From Pasteurella sp049941595 (lineage in GTDB: Bacteria > Pseudomonadota > Gammaproteobacteria > Enterobacterales > Pasteurellaceae), in contig JBNFNA010000003.1 of assembly GCA_049941595.1 (NCBI GenBank), positions 248,001 to 312,000 on the forward strand: a stretch of 64,000 bases of DNA. Reading direction: 5' to 3'. Both the position numbers and the translations under genes were made by a program. Of the stretch, positions 26,645 through 35,268 are shown in pieces. Positions within the stretch are counted from its first letter, which is position 1, and the number at the start of each line of letters is the position of its first letter. A model generated the notes under the pieces. It was not told where the DNA came from and made no database searches. It saw nothing but the letters and a program-made list of their open reading frames with translations.

Positions 26645-27635
26645 CTTGCATTAGAAGAAAACGCACACTATAAAATTTATAACAGTAAAGGCGTATTAAT
26701 TTAGAATGTATCTGAACCCAATCTCGATCACAGTTCGATGGTTTATGCTAATGGAAATAAAATTGCTAATCTCATTTTTAAAAAGAAAAGTGCAATGTCG
26801 CTCGCATCTGCATTAGATAATCCATTAACAGACCTTAAAGCAGAACTCATCGAAGCGGTTGCCGTGGAACCACAAAAACTGGCACTGAATCTTATTCAAA
26901 CCCAAAGATCAAGCAGTTATAGGTTTCAGTACTCAAATCGAAAATCTTATTTGCTCAAAATACAATGATGAACTGATTGGTAATAAAGCTGATAACAATA
27001 TTTCGGGTGGTTCTGGTGATAGTATCATCAAGGGCGGTGAAGATAATGACTATCTTGATGGTGGTAAAGGAAACGATCAGCTCTTCGGAGGTAAAGGCGA
27101 TGATAAGTTTGTGATTGACTTACTCACTGATACTATCACTGAAAATGCTGATGAAGGCATTGATACTGTATAGTTAATTACCAATTAAAAGAAAATGTAG
27201 AAAACCTTACTTTACTTGGCACATCAGCCAAAGAGACGACAGATAATGCATTAGGCGAATACTTTAACAGCTGACAATGTAGGCAACACTCTCAATGGCC
27301 TAGATGGAAATGACCCTTTAATTGGTGGCTTAGGTGAAGATACATTAACTAGTGGTGAGAGTAACGATACTTTTGTGTTTGATCCCCAGTTAAATGGTAA
27401 AGTTGATACTATTACAGGCCTCGCTTCTGGCGCAGATAAAACTGAGCTATCCAGAGAGGTATTTACTTCCTTGTTAGAACAAACGTCGAATTTAGAAGAT
27501 GATATCAAACACGATAAAACAACTGTTGAAATGTCTTATCATACTGATGCAACGGACGTAGCAGATCCGATTATCTTTGCGAAAATTCAGGAAAATGCAG
27601 AGCTGAATATCAAACAAGATATCGTGATTATCTAA
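26645..27635 (+). pseudogene. Degraded RTX-type calcium-binding protein (C-terminal remnant)
   Basis: The coherent protein runs through two frames with at least four disabling lesions: a TAG in NSKGVLI*NVSEP near 26703, a frameshift near 26900, TAG at 27171 with a frame change, and another shift near 27262. The middle reads IENLICSKYNDELIGN, then nonapeptide repeats GGSGDSIIKGGEDNDYLDGG and KGNDQLFGGKGDDKF, then NYQLKENVENLTLLG and a second block GNTLNGLDGND-LIGGLGEDTL. These are the calcium-binding GGxGxDxUx repeats of secreted RTX proteins. The last piece (27375-27635) is still open. No start, no secretion signal and no transporter genes are nearby. It is best read as the 3' part of a lost RTX gene. 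Confidence 0.8.
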
Positions 27636-27647
27636 TCACTGTAAAAC

Positions 27648-27682
27648 AAAAGGACGCAAACTCATCATTTGTGTCCTTTTTT
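27648..27682 (+). terminator. Terminator after RTX remnant
   Basis: AAAGGAC-GCAAA / TTTG-TGTCCTTT stem with a single mismatch and a T-run, 13 bases after the last stop of the RTX remnant. Its survival suggests the gene was lost rather recently. Confidence 0.8.
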
Positions 27683-27730
27683 GTTGGGATAAAGTGCAAT
27701 TAAAAATTTTTCACCGCACTTTTAATGAAG

Positions 27731-28903
27731 TTAAGGCTTATAAATAATCTCCACGCCTTCTTCATCTTCTTCTGACCAATCATCCCAATCGTCGTCATCT
27801 TCATCAAATTGATGCTCTGCCAATTGCTCTTGATGATAGTCATCCCATTTGAATTTCACTTCAGTATTTTGCTCTTCTTCCTGCACTTCTTCGCGTGGAT
27901 TTGCTTCAATGAAATCCATAATATCACGACAAAGTGGCGGCACGTTTTTACCTGTCACTGCAGAAATCAGATAATAATCATCTTCCCAACCTAAACGCTC
28001 CGTGATTTCTTTTGCACGTTGTTCCGCTTCTTCATCGCTCATTGTGTCGATTTTGTTGAATACTAACCAACGTGGTTTATCTGCCAATGCTTCACTATAT
28101 TGGAAAAGCTCTGCTTCGATAATCCCAATATTATCTGCAGGATCGCTCTCATCAATTGGTGCGATATCCACTAAATGAACTAATACACGGCAACGCTCTA
28201 AGTGTTTCAAGAAACGGATACCTAAGCCAGCACCTTCAGAAGCGCCTTCAATTAACCCCGGAATGTCTGCAACCACAAAGCTACGGTTAGCATCTACACG
28301 GGCCACACCTAAACTTGGCACTAAGGTAGTAAATGGATAATCTGCGACTTTCGGTTTCGCTGCTGAAATTGCACGGATAAAGGTAGATTTACCCGCATTT
28401 GGTAAGCCAAGCATTCCCACATCCGCAAGCAACATCAACTCTAGTTGTAAATCACGTTTTTCACCTGGTGTACCATTAGTTTTTTGACGTGGTGCACGGT
28501 TGACCGATGATTTAAAACGGGTATTACCTAAACCGTGATAACCACCTTTTGCCACGAGCATTTTAGTGCCGTGCTTGGTTAAATCACCAATCACTTCTTT
28601 GGTGTCATTATCAATCGCACGTGTTCCAACGGGTACACGCAAAGTAATATCTTTACCGCGGTGCCCTGTACAGTTTGCACTGCGACCATTCTCGCCACGC
28701 TCTGCGGCAAAACGTTTTTCAAAACGGTAATCAATCAAGGTATTTAAGTTTTCATCAGCAACTAAATACACATCACCGCCATCACCGCCATCACCGCCGT
28801 CTGGACCACCTTTAGGGATATATTTTTCACGACGGAAACTAATGCAACCATTACCTCCATCGCCTGCTTCAACTCGGATTAAAGCTTCATCAATAAATTT
28901 CAT
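27731..28903 (-). CDS. obgE: Obg-family GTPase ObgE (CgtA)
   Basis: Essential GTPase that binds the 50S subunit and monitors ribosome assembly and ppGpp. The protein has 390 residues: the glycine-rich Obg fold (1-158, with GGPDGGDGGDGGDVYL near 32), the G domain with P-loop GLPNAGKS (166-173), DIPGLIEGA, and NKID, and a long acidic C-terminal tail (FDEDDDDWDDWSEEDEEG). The tail is typical of gamma-proteobacterial ObgE. It follows the two EamA genes by eight bases. Confidence 0.97.
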   Translation of the reverse strand: MKFIDEALIRVEAGDGGNGCISFRREKYIPKGGPDGGDGGDGGDVYLVADENLNTLIDYRFEKRFAAERGENGRSANCTGHRGKDITLRVPVGTRAIDNDTKEVIGDLTKHGTKMLVAKGGYHGLGNTRFKSSVNRAPRQKTNGTPGEKRDLQLELMLLADVGMLGLPNAGKSTFIRAISAAKPKVADYPFTTLVPSLGVARVDANRSFVVADIPGLIEGASEGAGLGIRFLKHLERCRVLVHLVDIAPIDESDPADNIGIIEAELFQYSEALADKPRWLVFNKIDTMSDEEAEQRAKEITERLGWEDDYYLISAVTGKNVPPLCRDIMDFIEANPREEVQEEEQNTEVKFKWDDYHQEQLAEHQFDEDDDDWDDWSEEDEEGVEIIYKP

Positions 28904-28911
28904 TCGTTCTC

Positions 28912-29829
28912 CTAACCCTTAATAAACTTGTGCCCAATCGCAGAGGTGATCGCACCAAACACAACGACTAATGCACCAATATAACTAATTGTATTCAAAT
29001 CTGGCTTTGAAAAATGCTCAGGATAAAAAACATATAATAAATAAGAAAATAAAATCGTGAACAACGGCATCAACGTTGTCACTACGCTCACTTTAGACAC
29101 ATCCCAACGGTTTAATGCTTCAGCATAAGCACCATAACCGACTAATGTATTTAAACAACAATAAATAAAACAGAATAATGTCCAGCCGCTCAATGCTGTC
29201 ACTTGAGAAACTTCAGCAAATGGCGTAAATACAAATGCGCAGCCGATATAAATCACAAATAAAATTTGCTGTGAGTTAAACTCACGCAACATTAATTTTT
29301 GTGCAATACCGTAGATGCTCCACACCAATGCCGCTGATGCAGCTAAAAAAATACCAATTGAATAAGAATTTAAACTTAAAAAGAGTTTAAAGCGATCATT
29401 AAAAAATAGCCCTAAACCGATAATCAGTAAAACTAATCCTATTTTTTGGTTTAAACGTAATTTTTCTTTAAAAAACACAACCCCAAAAATCATCATCGTA
29501 AATGAAGATAATTGTCCAAAAATCTGTGAGATTGAAGGCTCAATATATTTTAATGAGGTATTAAACAAGACAAAGTTCGCCGACAATCCGATCACACTAA
29601 TTAACGCTAAAGTGCGGTAACGAGGCACGAATTGTCTTAATTTTGGTAGCTTATTGGTTAATCCTAAAATAATAAATAAGCCAAATGCAGCAACCAAAAA
29701 GCGATACCAAACAATCGTTTGAGGGTTCATCACCGCCACGACACGTTGCAAGGCGATGGGTAATGAGCCCCAAGCCATTGAGGTAATTAATGCAAATAAA
29801 AAACCCATCACAGGTTGCTGTTGTTTCAT
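28912..29829 (-). CDS. EamA/DMT-family transporter (downstream copy)
   Basis: Inner-membrane drug/metabolite transporter with ten predicted membrane segments in two EamA halves; 305 residues. Starts FLFALITSMAWGSLPIALQ and has the second-half AALVWSIYGIAQKLMLREF. It is a clear paralogue of the neighbour at 29831-30763, from which it is separated by one base. Substrate unknown. An uptake signal lies at 29610-29618. Confidence 0.88.
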   Translation of the reverse strand: MKQQQPVMGFLFALITSMAWGSLPIALQRVVAVMNPQTIVWYRFLVAAFGLFIILGLTNKLPKLRQFVPRYRTLALISVIGLSANFVLFNTSLKYIEPSISQIFGQLSSFTMMIFGVVFFKEKLRLNQKIGLVLLIIGLGLFFNDRFKLFLSLNSYSIGIFLAASAALVWSIYGIAQKLMLREFNSQQILFVIYIGCAFVFTPFAEVSQVTALSGWTLFCFIYCCLNTLVGYGAYAEALNRWDVSKVSVVTTLMPLFTILFSYLLYVFYPEHFSKPDLNTISYIGALVVVFGAITSAIGHKFIKG

Positions 29830-29830
29830 C

Positions 29831-30763
29831 TTAAACTCGCTTCATTAGTATACGGTCGGTTAATCGATGACCTACGGCTGAAAATAATGCGCCAGATACA
29901 ACAAATAATGCGCCCAGATAACTCAACCAATTTAGTTTTTCCACCATCATATATTCAGGTGCAATCAAAAATAATATTTCAGAAAAAATTAATGTCAGTA
30001 TTGGAATTTGAGTGACAATCGCACTGACTTTTGTCACATCCCAATGATTTAATGCTTCAGCGTAAGCCCCATAAGCAATCAACGTATTCAAACAACAATA
30101 AACCAAGCAAAGTACTTGTATCCAATTCAAATTAAACACTTGAGATACATTCGCCACTGGCATAAAAATAATGCTACATCCGATATAAATAGGTAATAGC
30201 ACTTGTTGTGCTGTTAAGCGATTAGACATTAATTTCTGGGCAATACCATAACCGACCCAAACAAAACTAGCCGCAATACAAGCCAAAATACCTAATACAT
30301 AGAGATTAAAGTTTAAAAAATCACCTAAACGTTCATTAAAAAAGAGGAATAATCCTAAGATAAGCAGTAATAAACCGATTTTTTGGTGTTTCGCAAATTG
30401 TTCTTTAAAAAGCCACACTCCAGCCAATAACATTCCGAATGAGGTCAGTGGGCTAAAAACTTGGCTTGTTGTTGGCGGAATATATTGCAATGCGACATTA
30501 TATAAAAAAAAGTTGGCCGATAAGCCTACAATGCCCAATAAAATTAATAGCCAATGTCGTAAGTAAAGTGCGGTTAAATTGGGTAATTTTTTTGTGATTT
30601 TCAGTATTAAAAATAAACCAACTGCCGCTACGGCAAATCGAAACCAAACTATGGTTTGAGCATCTACGGTTTTTAATACTTGCTGTAATGCAATTGGCAA
30701 AGATCCCCACATACAAGCTGCGGTAAATGCAAAAAGAAATCCAAGCCAAGGTTTTTGTTGCAT
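29831..30763 (-). CDS. EamA/DMT-family transporter (upstream copy)
   Basis: Inner-membrane transporter of 310 residues with ten predicted segments, arising with its neighbour from a tandem duplication: both share WGSLPIALQ, QTIVW-RF-VAA-GLF and the ending IGHxxSAIGHx/AVGHR type tail. It probably forms a two- or three-gene unit with the second copy and obgE. Only one such gene sits between obgE and rpmA in my memory of H. influenzae. An uptake signal is at 30566-30574. Substrate unknown. Confidence 0.88.
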   Translation of the reverse strand: MQQKPWLGFLFAFTAACMWGSLPIALQQVLKTVDAQTIVWFRFAVAAVGLFLILKITKKLPNLTALYLRHWLLILLGIVGLSANFFLYNVALQYIPPTTSQVFSPLTSFGMLLAGVWLFKEQFAKHQKIGLLLLILGLFLFFNERLGDFLNFNLYVLGILACIAASFVWVGYGIAQKLMSNRLTAQQVLLPIYIGCSIIFMPVANVSQVFNLNWIQVLCLVYCCLNTLIAYGAYAEALNHWDVTKVSAIVTQIPILTLIFSEILFLIAPEYMMVEKLNWLSYLGALFVVSGALFSAVGHRLTDRILMKRV

Positions 30764-30777
30764 AAAAGAGCTCCTAT

Positions 30778-30810
30778 AAAAAAGCCCCGCAACTTTGTGC
30801 GAGGCGTTTT
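30778..30810 (-). terminator. Terminator after rpmA
   Basis: GCCTCGC/GCGGGGC stem (with one G-U pair) and T-run on the minus strand, about 20 bases after the rpmA stop. It lies just before the EamA genes, so these and obgE may need read-through or their own promoter. Confidence 0.82.
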
Positions 30811-30828
30811 TAATTTAGGAATTTGAAA

Positions 30829-31086
30829 TTACTCAGTAATGATACTTACGTATTTACGATTTTTATCGCCTTTAACTTCAAATTTAACCTTACCATCTGC
30901 AGTTGCAAATAGAGTGTGGTCACGGCCCATACCAACGTTTGAACCAGCGTGGAATTTAGTACCACGTTGACGAACGATGATACTACCTGCTAATACAGAT
31001 TCGCCACCGAAACGTTTAACACCAAGGCGTTTAGCTTCAGAATCACGACCGTTACGAGTTGAACCACCTGCTTTTTTAGTTGCCAT
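30829..31086 (-). CDS. rpmA: 50S ribosomal protein L27
   Basis: Ribosomal protein of the peptidyl-transferase region. The protein has 85 residues with the family start MATKKAGGSTRNGRDSEAKR, then RLGVKRFGGE and GSIIVRQRGTKFH. No N-terminal extension of the cleaved Firmicutes type. It follows rplU by 20 bases with an AGAGGAGATC ribosome site. Confidence 0.98.
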   Translation of the reverse strand: MATKKAGGSTRNGRDSEAKRLGVKRFGGESVLAGSIIVRQRGTKFHAGSNVGMGRDHTLFATADGKVKFEVKGDKNRKYVSIITE

Positions 31087-31106
31087 CTACTTGATCTCCT
31101 CTGAAA

Positions 31107-31418
31107 TTATGCTTGAATCCCAGTGATTTTCACTTCTGTGAACCACTGACGATGACCTTGTTGTTTACGGCTATGTTTACGACGACGGAATTTAACAATT
31201 TTAACTTTATCGCCACGACCGTGTGCAACAACTTCTGCCACTACTTTACCACCAGCAACAACTGGGGCACCAATTTTAACATCTTCACCGTTAACGATCA
31301 TTAACACTGAGTCAAACTCAACTGTTTCACCAGTTGCAACTTCAAGTTTTTCTAAACGAACTACTTGACCTTCGCTTACTCGGTGCTGTTTACCGCCACT
31401 TTGAAAAACTGCGTACAT
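31107..31418 (-). CDS. rplU: 50S ribosomal protein L21
   Basis: Ribosomal protein binding 23S rRNA. From ATG at 31418 it has 103 residues, the usual length; signatures are MYAVFQSGGKQHRV and the KFRRRKHSRKQQGHRQ tail motif. An in-frame ATG six codons upstream was rejected because GGAG, five bases before 31418, is the ribosome site and overlaps that extension. It is divergent from ispB, as in other gamma-proteobacteria. Confidence 0.98.
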   Translation of the reverse strand: MYAVFQSGGKQHRVSEGQVVRLEKLEVATGETVEFDSVLMIVNGEDVKIGAPVVAGGKVVAEVVAHGRGDKVKIVKFRRRKHSRKQQGHRQWFTEVKITGIQA

Positions 31419-31635
31419 ATATACTCCGCTATACATAGTGCTTTAATGTTTTGTTCATTTAGCACTTCAAAAATTCATATAAATAGGTCGCAAATTCTAC
31501 GCAAAAAATGACACAAGAGCAAGTGCTTATTTGCAATAAAATAAAAAAATTATGAATTTGTGTGATTTGATTTCAGAAATTGCAGAAAATTGGGTACAAT
31601 CAGGCAAACATTCAGTCTATAAATCAATTATTACA

Positions 31636-32628
31636 ATGACAAATCAACATAATTTAATGCCTATTGAAACCGTCCAGCAGCTCATTCAGCTGGATATGCA
31701 AAAAACTAATGAAGCAATTTTAGCACAATTAAACTCTGATGTTGCTTTAATCAATCAACTAGGTTATTACATCATTCAAAGTGGTGGTAAACGTATTCGC
31801 CCGATGATTGCTATTCTGGCTGCTCGTGCGCTTGGTTACACATCAGATGAGCCAATTACTTGTGCTACATTTATTGAGTTTATCCACACTGCGACTTTAT
31901 TACACGATGATGTTGTTGATGAGTCTGAATTACGCCGAGGTAACCCAACCGCAAATGCTGAATTTGGCAATGCGGCTAGCGTATTAGTCGGTGACTTTAT
32001 TTATACCCGTGCGTTTCAATTAATGACTCAATTGGATTCACTACGCATTTTAAAAGTGATGTCTGACGCCACTAATGTGATCGCAGAAGGCGAAGTGCAA
32101 CAGTTGATGAATGTAAATGATCCCAATACGACTGAAGAAAATTATATGCAGGTCATTTATGGTAAAACTGCACGCTTATTCGAGGCTGCAACACACTGCT
32201 CTGCTATTTTAGCAAAAGCGACCGAAGCACAAGAGAAAGCATTACAAGACTATGGTCGTTATTTAGGCACGGCATTCCAGCTCGTGGACGATATTTTAGA
32301 TTACAGCGCTAATGCACAAACATTGGGTAAAAATCTGGGTGATGATCTGGCAGAAGGCAAACCAACCTTACCATTGTTACACGCAATGCATAATGGTAAT
32401 CCAGAGCAATCTAAACTGATTCGCGATGCCATTGAACAAGGTGGTAAACGCGATATTTTAGATGCGGTTTTAGCGATTATGGCTGAACATAAATCATTAG
32501 ATTATGCGATGAATCGCGCTAAAGAAGAAGCACAAAAAGCCGTTGATGCAATTGCTATTTTGCCAGAAAGCGAATACAAAAAGGCATTAATTTCATTAGC
32601 CTATTTATCCGTTGATCGTACTTATTAA
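31636..32628 (+). CDS. ispB: Octaprenyl diphosphate synthase IspB
   Basis: Trans-prenyltransferase that makes the side chain of ubiquinone/menaquinone from FPP and IPP. From ATG at 31636 it has 330 residues. The two aspartate-rich motifs LLHDDVVDES and LVDDILDYS, and GGKRIRPM, are intact. The longer frame from 31552 was rejected: its 28 extra residues do not resemble the family and a TACAAT -10 (31595-31600) lies within it. Position divergent from rplU-rpmA supports the call. Confidence 0.96.
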   Translation: MTNQHNLMPIETVQQLIQLDMQKTNEAILAQLNSDVALINQLGYYIIQSGGKRIRPMIAILAARALGYTSDEPITCATFIEFIHTATLLHDDVVDESELRRGNPTANAEFGNAASVLVGDFIYTRAFQLMTQLDSLRILKVMSDATNVIAEGEVQQLMNVNDPNTTEENYMQVIYGKTARLFEAATHCSAILAKATEAQEKALQDYGRYLGTAFQLVDDILDYSANAQTLGKNLGDDLAEGKPTLPLLHAMHNGNPEQSKLIRDAIEQGGKRDILDAVLAIMAEHKSLDYAMNRAKEEAQKAVDAIAILPESEYKKALISLAYLSVDRTY

Positions 32629-32707
32629 TTAGCACCTAAGTCGATAGCAATTTACTCGAACGACCGCCTAAAGTGCGGTCATTTATTTATCAATTTTAAG
32701 AACGAAA

Positions 32708-33409
32708 ATGACAGAACAAAAAATCCCTACGAAGAAAACACGTAAAGGCAAAGATCCTAATGCGCCTTTTGTACGTGAAAAATTAGAATTGCCAAATGGT
32801 CATAACAAATTGTTATTACATTCTTGTTGTGCGCCTTGCTCTGGTGAAGTAATGGAAGCGATTCACGCCTCTGGCATTGAATTTACCATTTACTTCTACA
32901 ATCCGAATATCCACCCATTAAAAGAATATTTAATTCGCAAAGAAGAAAATATCCGTTTTGCAGAAAAATGGGGGATTCCATTTATTGATGCTGATTATGA
33001 CCGCCAAGAATGGTTTGATCGTGCAAAAGGGATGGAAGATGAACCTGAGCGTGGTATTCGTTGTACAATGTGTTTTGATATGCGTTTTGAAAAAGCGGCA
33101 GAATATGCACATAACAACGGGTTCCCAGTATTTACAAGCTGTTTAGGCATTTCTCGCTGGAAAGATATGAACCAGATTAATGGTTGTGGACACCGCGCAG
33201 CAGAAAAATATGATGATGTTGTATATTGGGATTACAACTGGCGTAAAGGAGGTGGCTCACAACGTATGATTGAAATCAGCAAGCGTGAGCGTTTTTACCA
33301 ACAAGAGTATTGCGGCTGTGTATACTCTTTGCGTGATACCAACAAATGGCGTGAAGCAAACGGACGCCAAAAAATTGAAATTGGCAAATTGTATTATTCT
33401 GCTGATTAA
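32708..33409 (+). CDS. queH: Epoxyqueuosine reductase QueH
   Basis: Iron-sulfur enzyme, non-orthologous to QueG, that reduces epoxyqueuosine to queuosine in tRNA. The protein has 233 residues. Two adjacent-cysteine sites typical of the family are visible: HSCCAPCSGEVM (about 38-49) and GIRCTMCFDMR, with further conserved GCGH and QEYCGCVYSLRD. The family was long listed as DUF208. An uptake signal lies just upstream (32671-32679). Confidence 0.92.
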   Translation: MTEQKIPTKKTRKGKDPNAPFVREKLELPNGHNKLLLHSCCAPCSGEVMEAIHASGIEFTIYFYNPNIHPLKEYLIRKEENIRFAEKWGIPFIDADYDRQEWFDRAKGMEDEPERGIRCTMCFDMRFEKAAEYAHNNGFPVFTSCLGISRWKDMNQINGCGHRAAEKYDDVVYWDYNWRKGGGSQRMIEISKRERFYQQEYCGCVYSLRDTNKWREANGRQKIEIGKLYYSAD

Positions 33410-33421
33410 TTACAGCCTAAC

Positions 33422-33458
33422 AAAAAGCACCGCTACTTCAAAAGTGCGGTGCTTTTTT
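33422..33458 (+). terminator. Terminator after queH containing an uptake signal
   Basis: AGCACCGC/GCGGTGCT stem with T-run; the 3' arm is built from the uptake signal at 33442-33450. Confidence 0.85.
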
Positions 33459-33478
33459 GTTTATTTTGTCAAAGATCT

Positions 33479-33839
33479 CTACTTTTCTATTAAGAATAAG
33501 CTAACGTTTACTTTATCTATATAATCAGTCTCAACTGATGTACCAATAATAGTAATAATCTCATCCGAGATATCCCCGGCTACCAGCTCACAAACTTCAC
33601 TATATACAGAAGGCTAGAATAGGCTCAGAGGGTGAAAACGATAAAAATGGCTCAAAAGCTGAAGTCTCTGTTTCTAGGAAATCAACTTTTATATTATGTG
33701 GGAGCTTTTCAACCAAGCTAAAATTGAAGTTACTTAATGCGTTTCGAGCAAACTCACCAAATGCTAAGATGTGGGCTTTATCTTCACCTAATTGTTCTTT
33801 TACTAATTGTTTTTCTAATAATTGAGATAGCTCTGACAT
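33479..33839 (-). pseudogene. FtsZ-like mini-gene, split by a frameshift (possible pseudogene)
   Basis: The first part (33839 to 33600, 79 codons) begins MSELSQLLEKQL and contains HILAFGEFARNALSNF followed by IKVDFLETE, laid out like the first nucleotide-loop and beta-strand region of FtsZ, although the GGGGG loop itself is absent. Around 33600-33616 the frame changes; the other frame reads SEVCELVAGDISDEI then IIGTSVETDYIDKVNVSL and stops at 33479. That piece aligns without gaps to the FtsZ C-terminal domain segment (E. coli SDNATVVIGTSLDPDMNDEL), sharing IGTS and several spaced residues. The whole central part of FtsZ is missing. It may be an internally deleted ftsZ paralogue, or a small protein whose tail was lost. 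Homology is my inference by eye. Confidence 0.45.
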
Positions 33840-33854
33840 ACACTTGCTCCCTAT

Positions 33855-33898
33855 AATGCGTCTAACTTGTATAAGCTACCTCAACAATGCGTCAAACT
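33855..33898 (-). promoter_or_regulatory. Promoter with two direct-repeat operators before the FtsZ-like mini-gene
   Basis: On the minus strand AGTTTGACGCATT (33886-33898) and AGTTAGACGCATT (33855-33867) are near-identical 13-base direct repeats 31 bases apart (three helical turns). The first contains a -35 TTGACG (33890-33895); a 16-base spacer leads to TATACA (33868-33873), so the second repeat falls over the expected start site. This is a classic repressor-operator layout. Confidence 0.5.
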
Positions 33899-33901
33899 AC
33901 G

Positions 33902-33923
33902 TTGCATAAAATCAGTTATGCAA
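33902..33923. repeat. Perfect palindrome between argD and the FtsZ-like mini-gene
   Basis: TTGCATAA-N6-TTATGCAA, eight perfect pairs. It follows the argD stop on the minus strand but lacks a T-run, so it could be an operator or a weak terminator. Confidence 0.55.
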
Positions 33924-33941
33924 GATTTTATTTTTTCTCAC

Positions 33942-35141
33942 TCATTCTGCTAACAAAGTTTGTTCTAAGCGTACAAATCCAGTTTCAAGTTCATCATCAC
34001 TAATATTCAAGGCCGGTGCAAAACGTAATACATTTGGCCCTGCCACGAGAATCATTAAGCCATTATCCGCTGCTTTTTTGACAAACTCGCTGGCTTTACC
34101 TTGATATTTTTCAATCAGCTCTGCACCGATTAACAAACCTTCACCACGAATCTCTTTAAATAAGCCACATTGCCGATTAATTTCTTGCAACTTTTGCATA
34201 AATTTTTCAGAAGTGCGGTGGATTTTTTGCAAGAATTGTGGGGTTGAAATAATATCAATCACTTTCTCTGCCACTGCACAAGCCAATGGATTTCCACCAA
34301 ACGTAGTGCCGTGTACACCTGGTGCAAAACTTTTAGCAATCTCATTTGTAGTTAACATTGCACCAATTGGGAAACCATTACCCAGTGCTTTTGCTGATGT
34401 CAAAATATCCGGCACAACTGCATATTTCATATAAGCGTATAAATGCCCTGTGCGCCCAACTCCGGTTTGTACCTCATCGAAAATTAACAATGCATTATGC
34501 TGATCACAGAGCTCACGCAGCCCCTGTAAAAAATTTGGATGCGCAGGCAAAATGCCACTTTCCCCTTGAATTGGCTCGACAATCACCGCACAGGTATTTT
34601 CATCCATCACCGCTTTTACGGCCGCTAAATCATTAAAAGGCACGTGAATAATATCCGCAGGTTTTGGACCAAACCCATCAGAATATTTTGCTTGCCCCCC
34701 CACGCTGACAGTAAATAATGTGCGCCCGTGGAAACTTTGTTTAAATGCAATAATTTTACTTTTTTGATAACCGAAATTATCTACTGCATAACGACGAGCA
34801 AGCTTCAACGCAGCCTCATTTGCTTCCGCCCCTGAATTCACAAACATCACTCGATCTGCAAAGGTTTTATCCACTAATTTGCTTGCGAGTGCTAAAGTCG
34901 GTTCGCTTGTAAACCAGTTACTGGAATGCCACAACTTCTCACTTTGTGTTTTCAGTACTTCAACGATTTCATCAGGGCAATGCCCAAGGCTATTCACTGC
35001 AATACCACTGGTGAAATCAATATATTCTTTCCCTTGTTGATCCCAAACTCGACTGCCTTTTCCTTTCACGGGAATAAAATCCGCCGGGGCATAGTTTTGG
35101 ATCATCACTTGGTTAAAGGTTTCTCTCGTATATTGTGTCAT
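33942..35141 (-). CDS. argD: Acetylornithine/succinyldiaminopimelate aminotransferase ArgD
   Basis: PLP class III aminotransferase of arginine (and, in the dual-function enzyme, lysine) synthesis. The protein has 399 residues. FTSGIAVNSLGH, FVNSGAEANEAALKLAR, FHGRTLF, IFDEVQTGVGRTG and the PLP lysine in TSAKALGNG are intact. AAGGA gives a ribosome site. A perfect ARG box core lies upstream at 35209-35222, so ArgR repression is likely. The uptake signal at 34211-34219 is inside the gene. Confidence 0.95.
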   Translation of the reverse strand: MTQYTRETFNQVMIQNYAPADFIPVKGKGSRVWDQQGKEYIDFTSGIAVNSLGHCPDEIVEVLKTQSEKLWHSSNWFTSEPTLALASKLVDKTFADRVMFVNSGAEANEAALKLARRYAVDNFGYQKSKIIAFKQSFHGRTLFTVSVGGQAKYSDGFGPKPADIIHVPFNDLAAVKAVMDENTCAVIVEPIQGESGILPAHPNFLQGLRELCDQHNALLIFDEVQTGVGRTGHLYAYMKYAVVPDILTSAKALGNGFPIGAMLTTNEIAKSFAPGVHGTTFGGNPLACAVAEKVIDIISTPQFLQKIHRTSEKFMQKLQEINRQCGLFKEIRGEGLLIGAELIEKYQGKASEFVKKAADNGLMILVAGPNVLRFAPALNISDDELETGFVRLEQTLLAE

Positions 35142-35173
35142 CGCATTATCCTTGTTCTTTTTTCATTACAAAA

Positions 35174-35222
35174 AGCATAGTGAAATAGATATATTTAGTC
35201 AATATAAATGAATAAGTATTCA
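35174..35222 (-). promoter_or_regulatory. argD promoter with upstream ARG box
   Basis: On the minus strand TTGACT (35197-35202) and TATGCT (35174-35179) are 17 bases apart. TGAATAAGTATTCA (35209-35222) is a perfect ArgR core (TGAAT-N4-ATTCA), six bases upstream of the -35. Confidence 0.72.
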
Positions 35223-35232
35223 TCTGTATCGC

Positions 35233-35261
35233 AAAAAATCCAGATCTTTTGATCTGGATTT
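35233..35261 (-). terminator. Terminator after tldD
   Basis: AAATCCAGATC-TTT(T)-GATCTGGATTT perfect stem with a T-run on the minus strand, directly after the tldD stop. Confidence 0.85.
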
Positions 35262-35268
35262 CATTTTA

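Noticed and set aside
27251..27508. Minus-strand frame of 85 codons opposite the RTX remnant
   Set aside because: Shadow of the RTX coding pattern; Ser/Val-rich antisense composition.
28770..28805. Short tandem ACCGCCATC repeat in obgE
   Set aside because: It simply encodes the normal Gly-Gly-Asp repeats of the Obg domain; three units, not a phase-variable tract.
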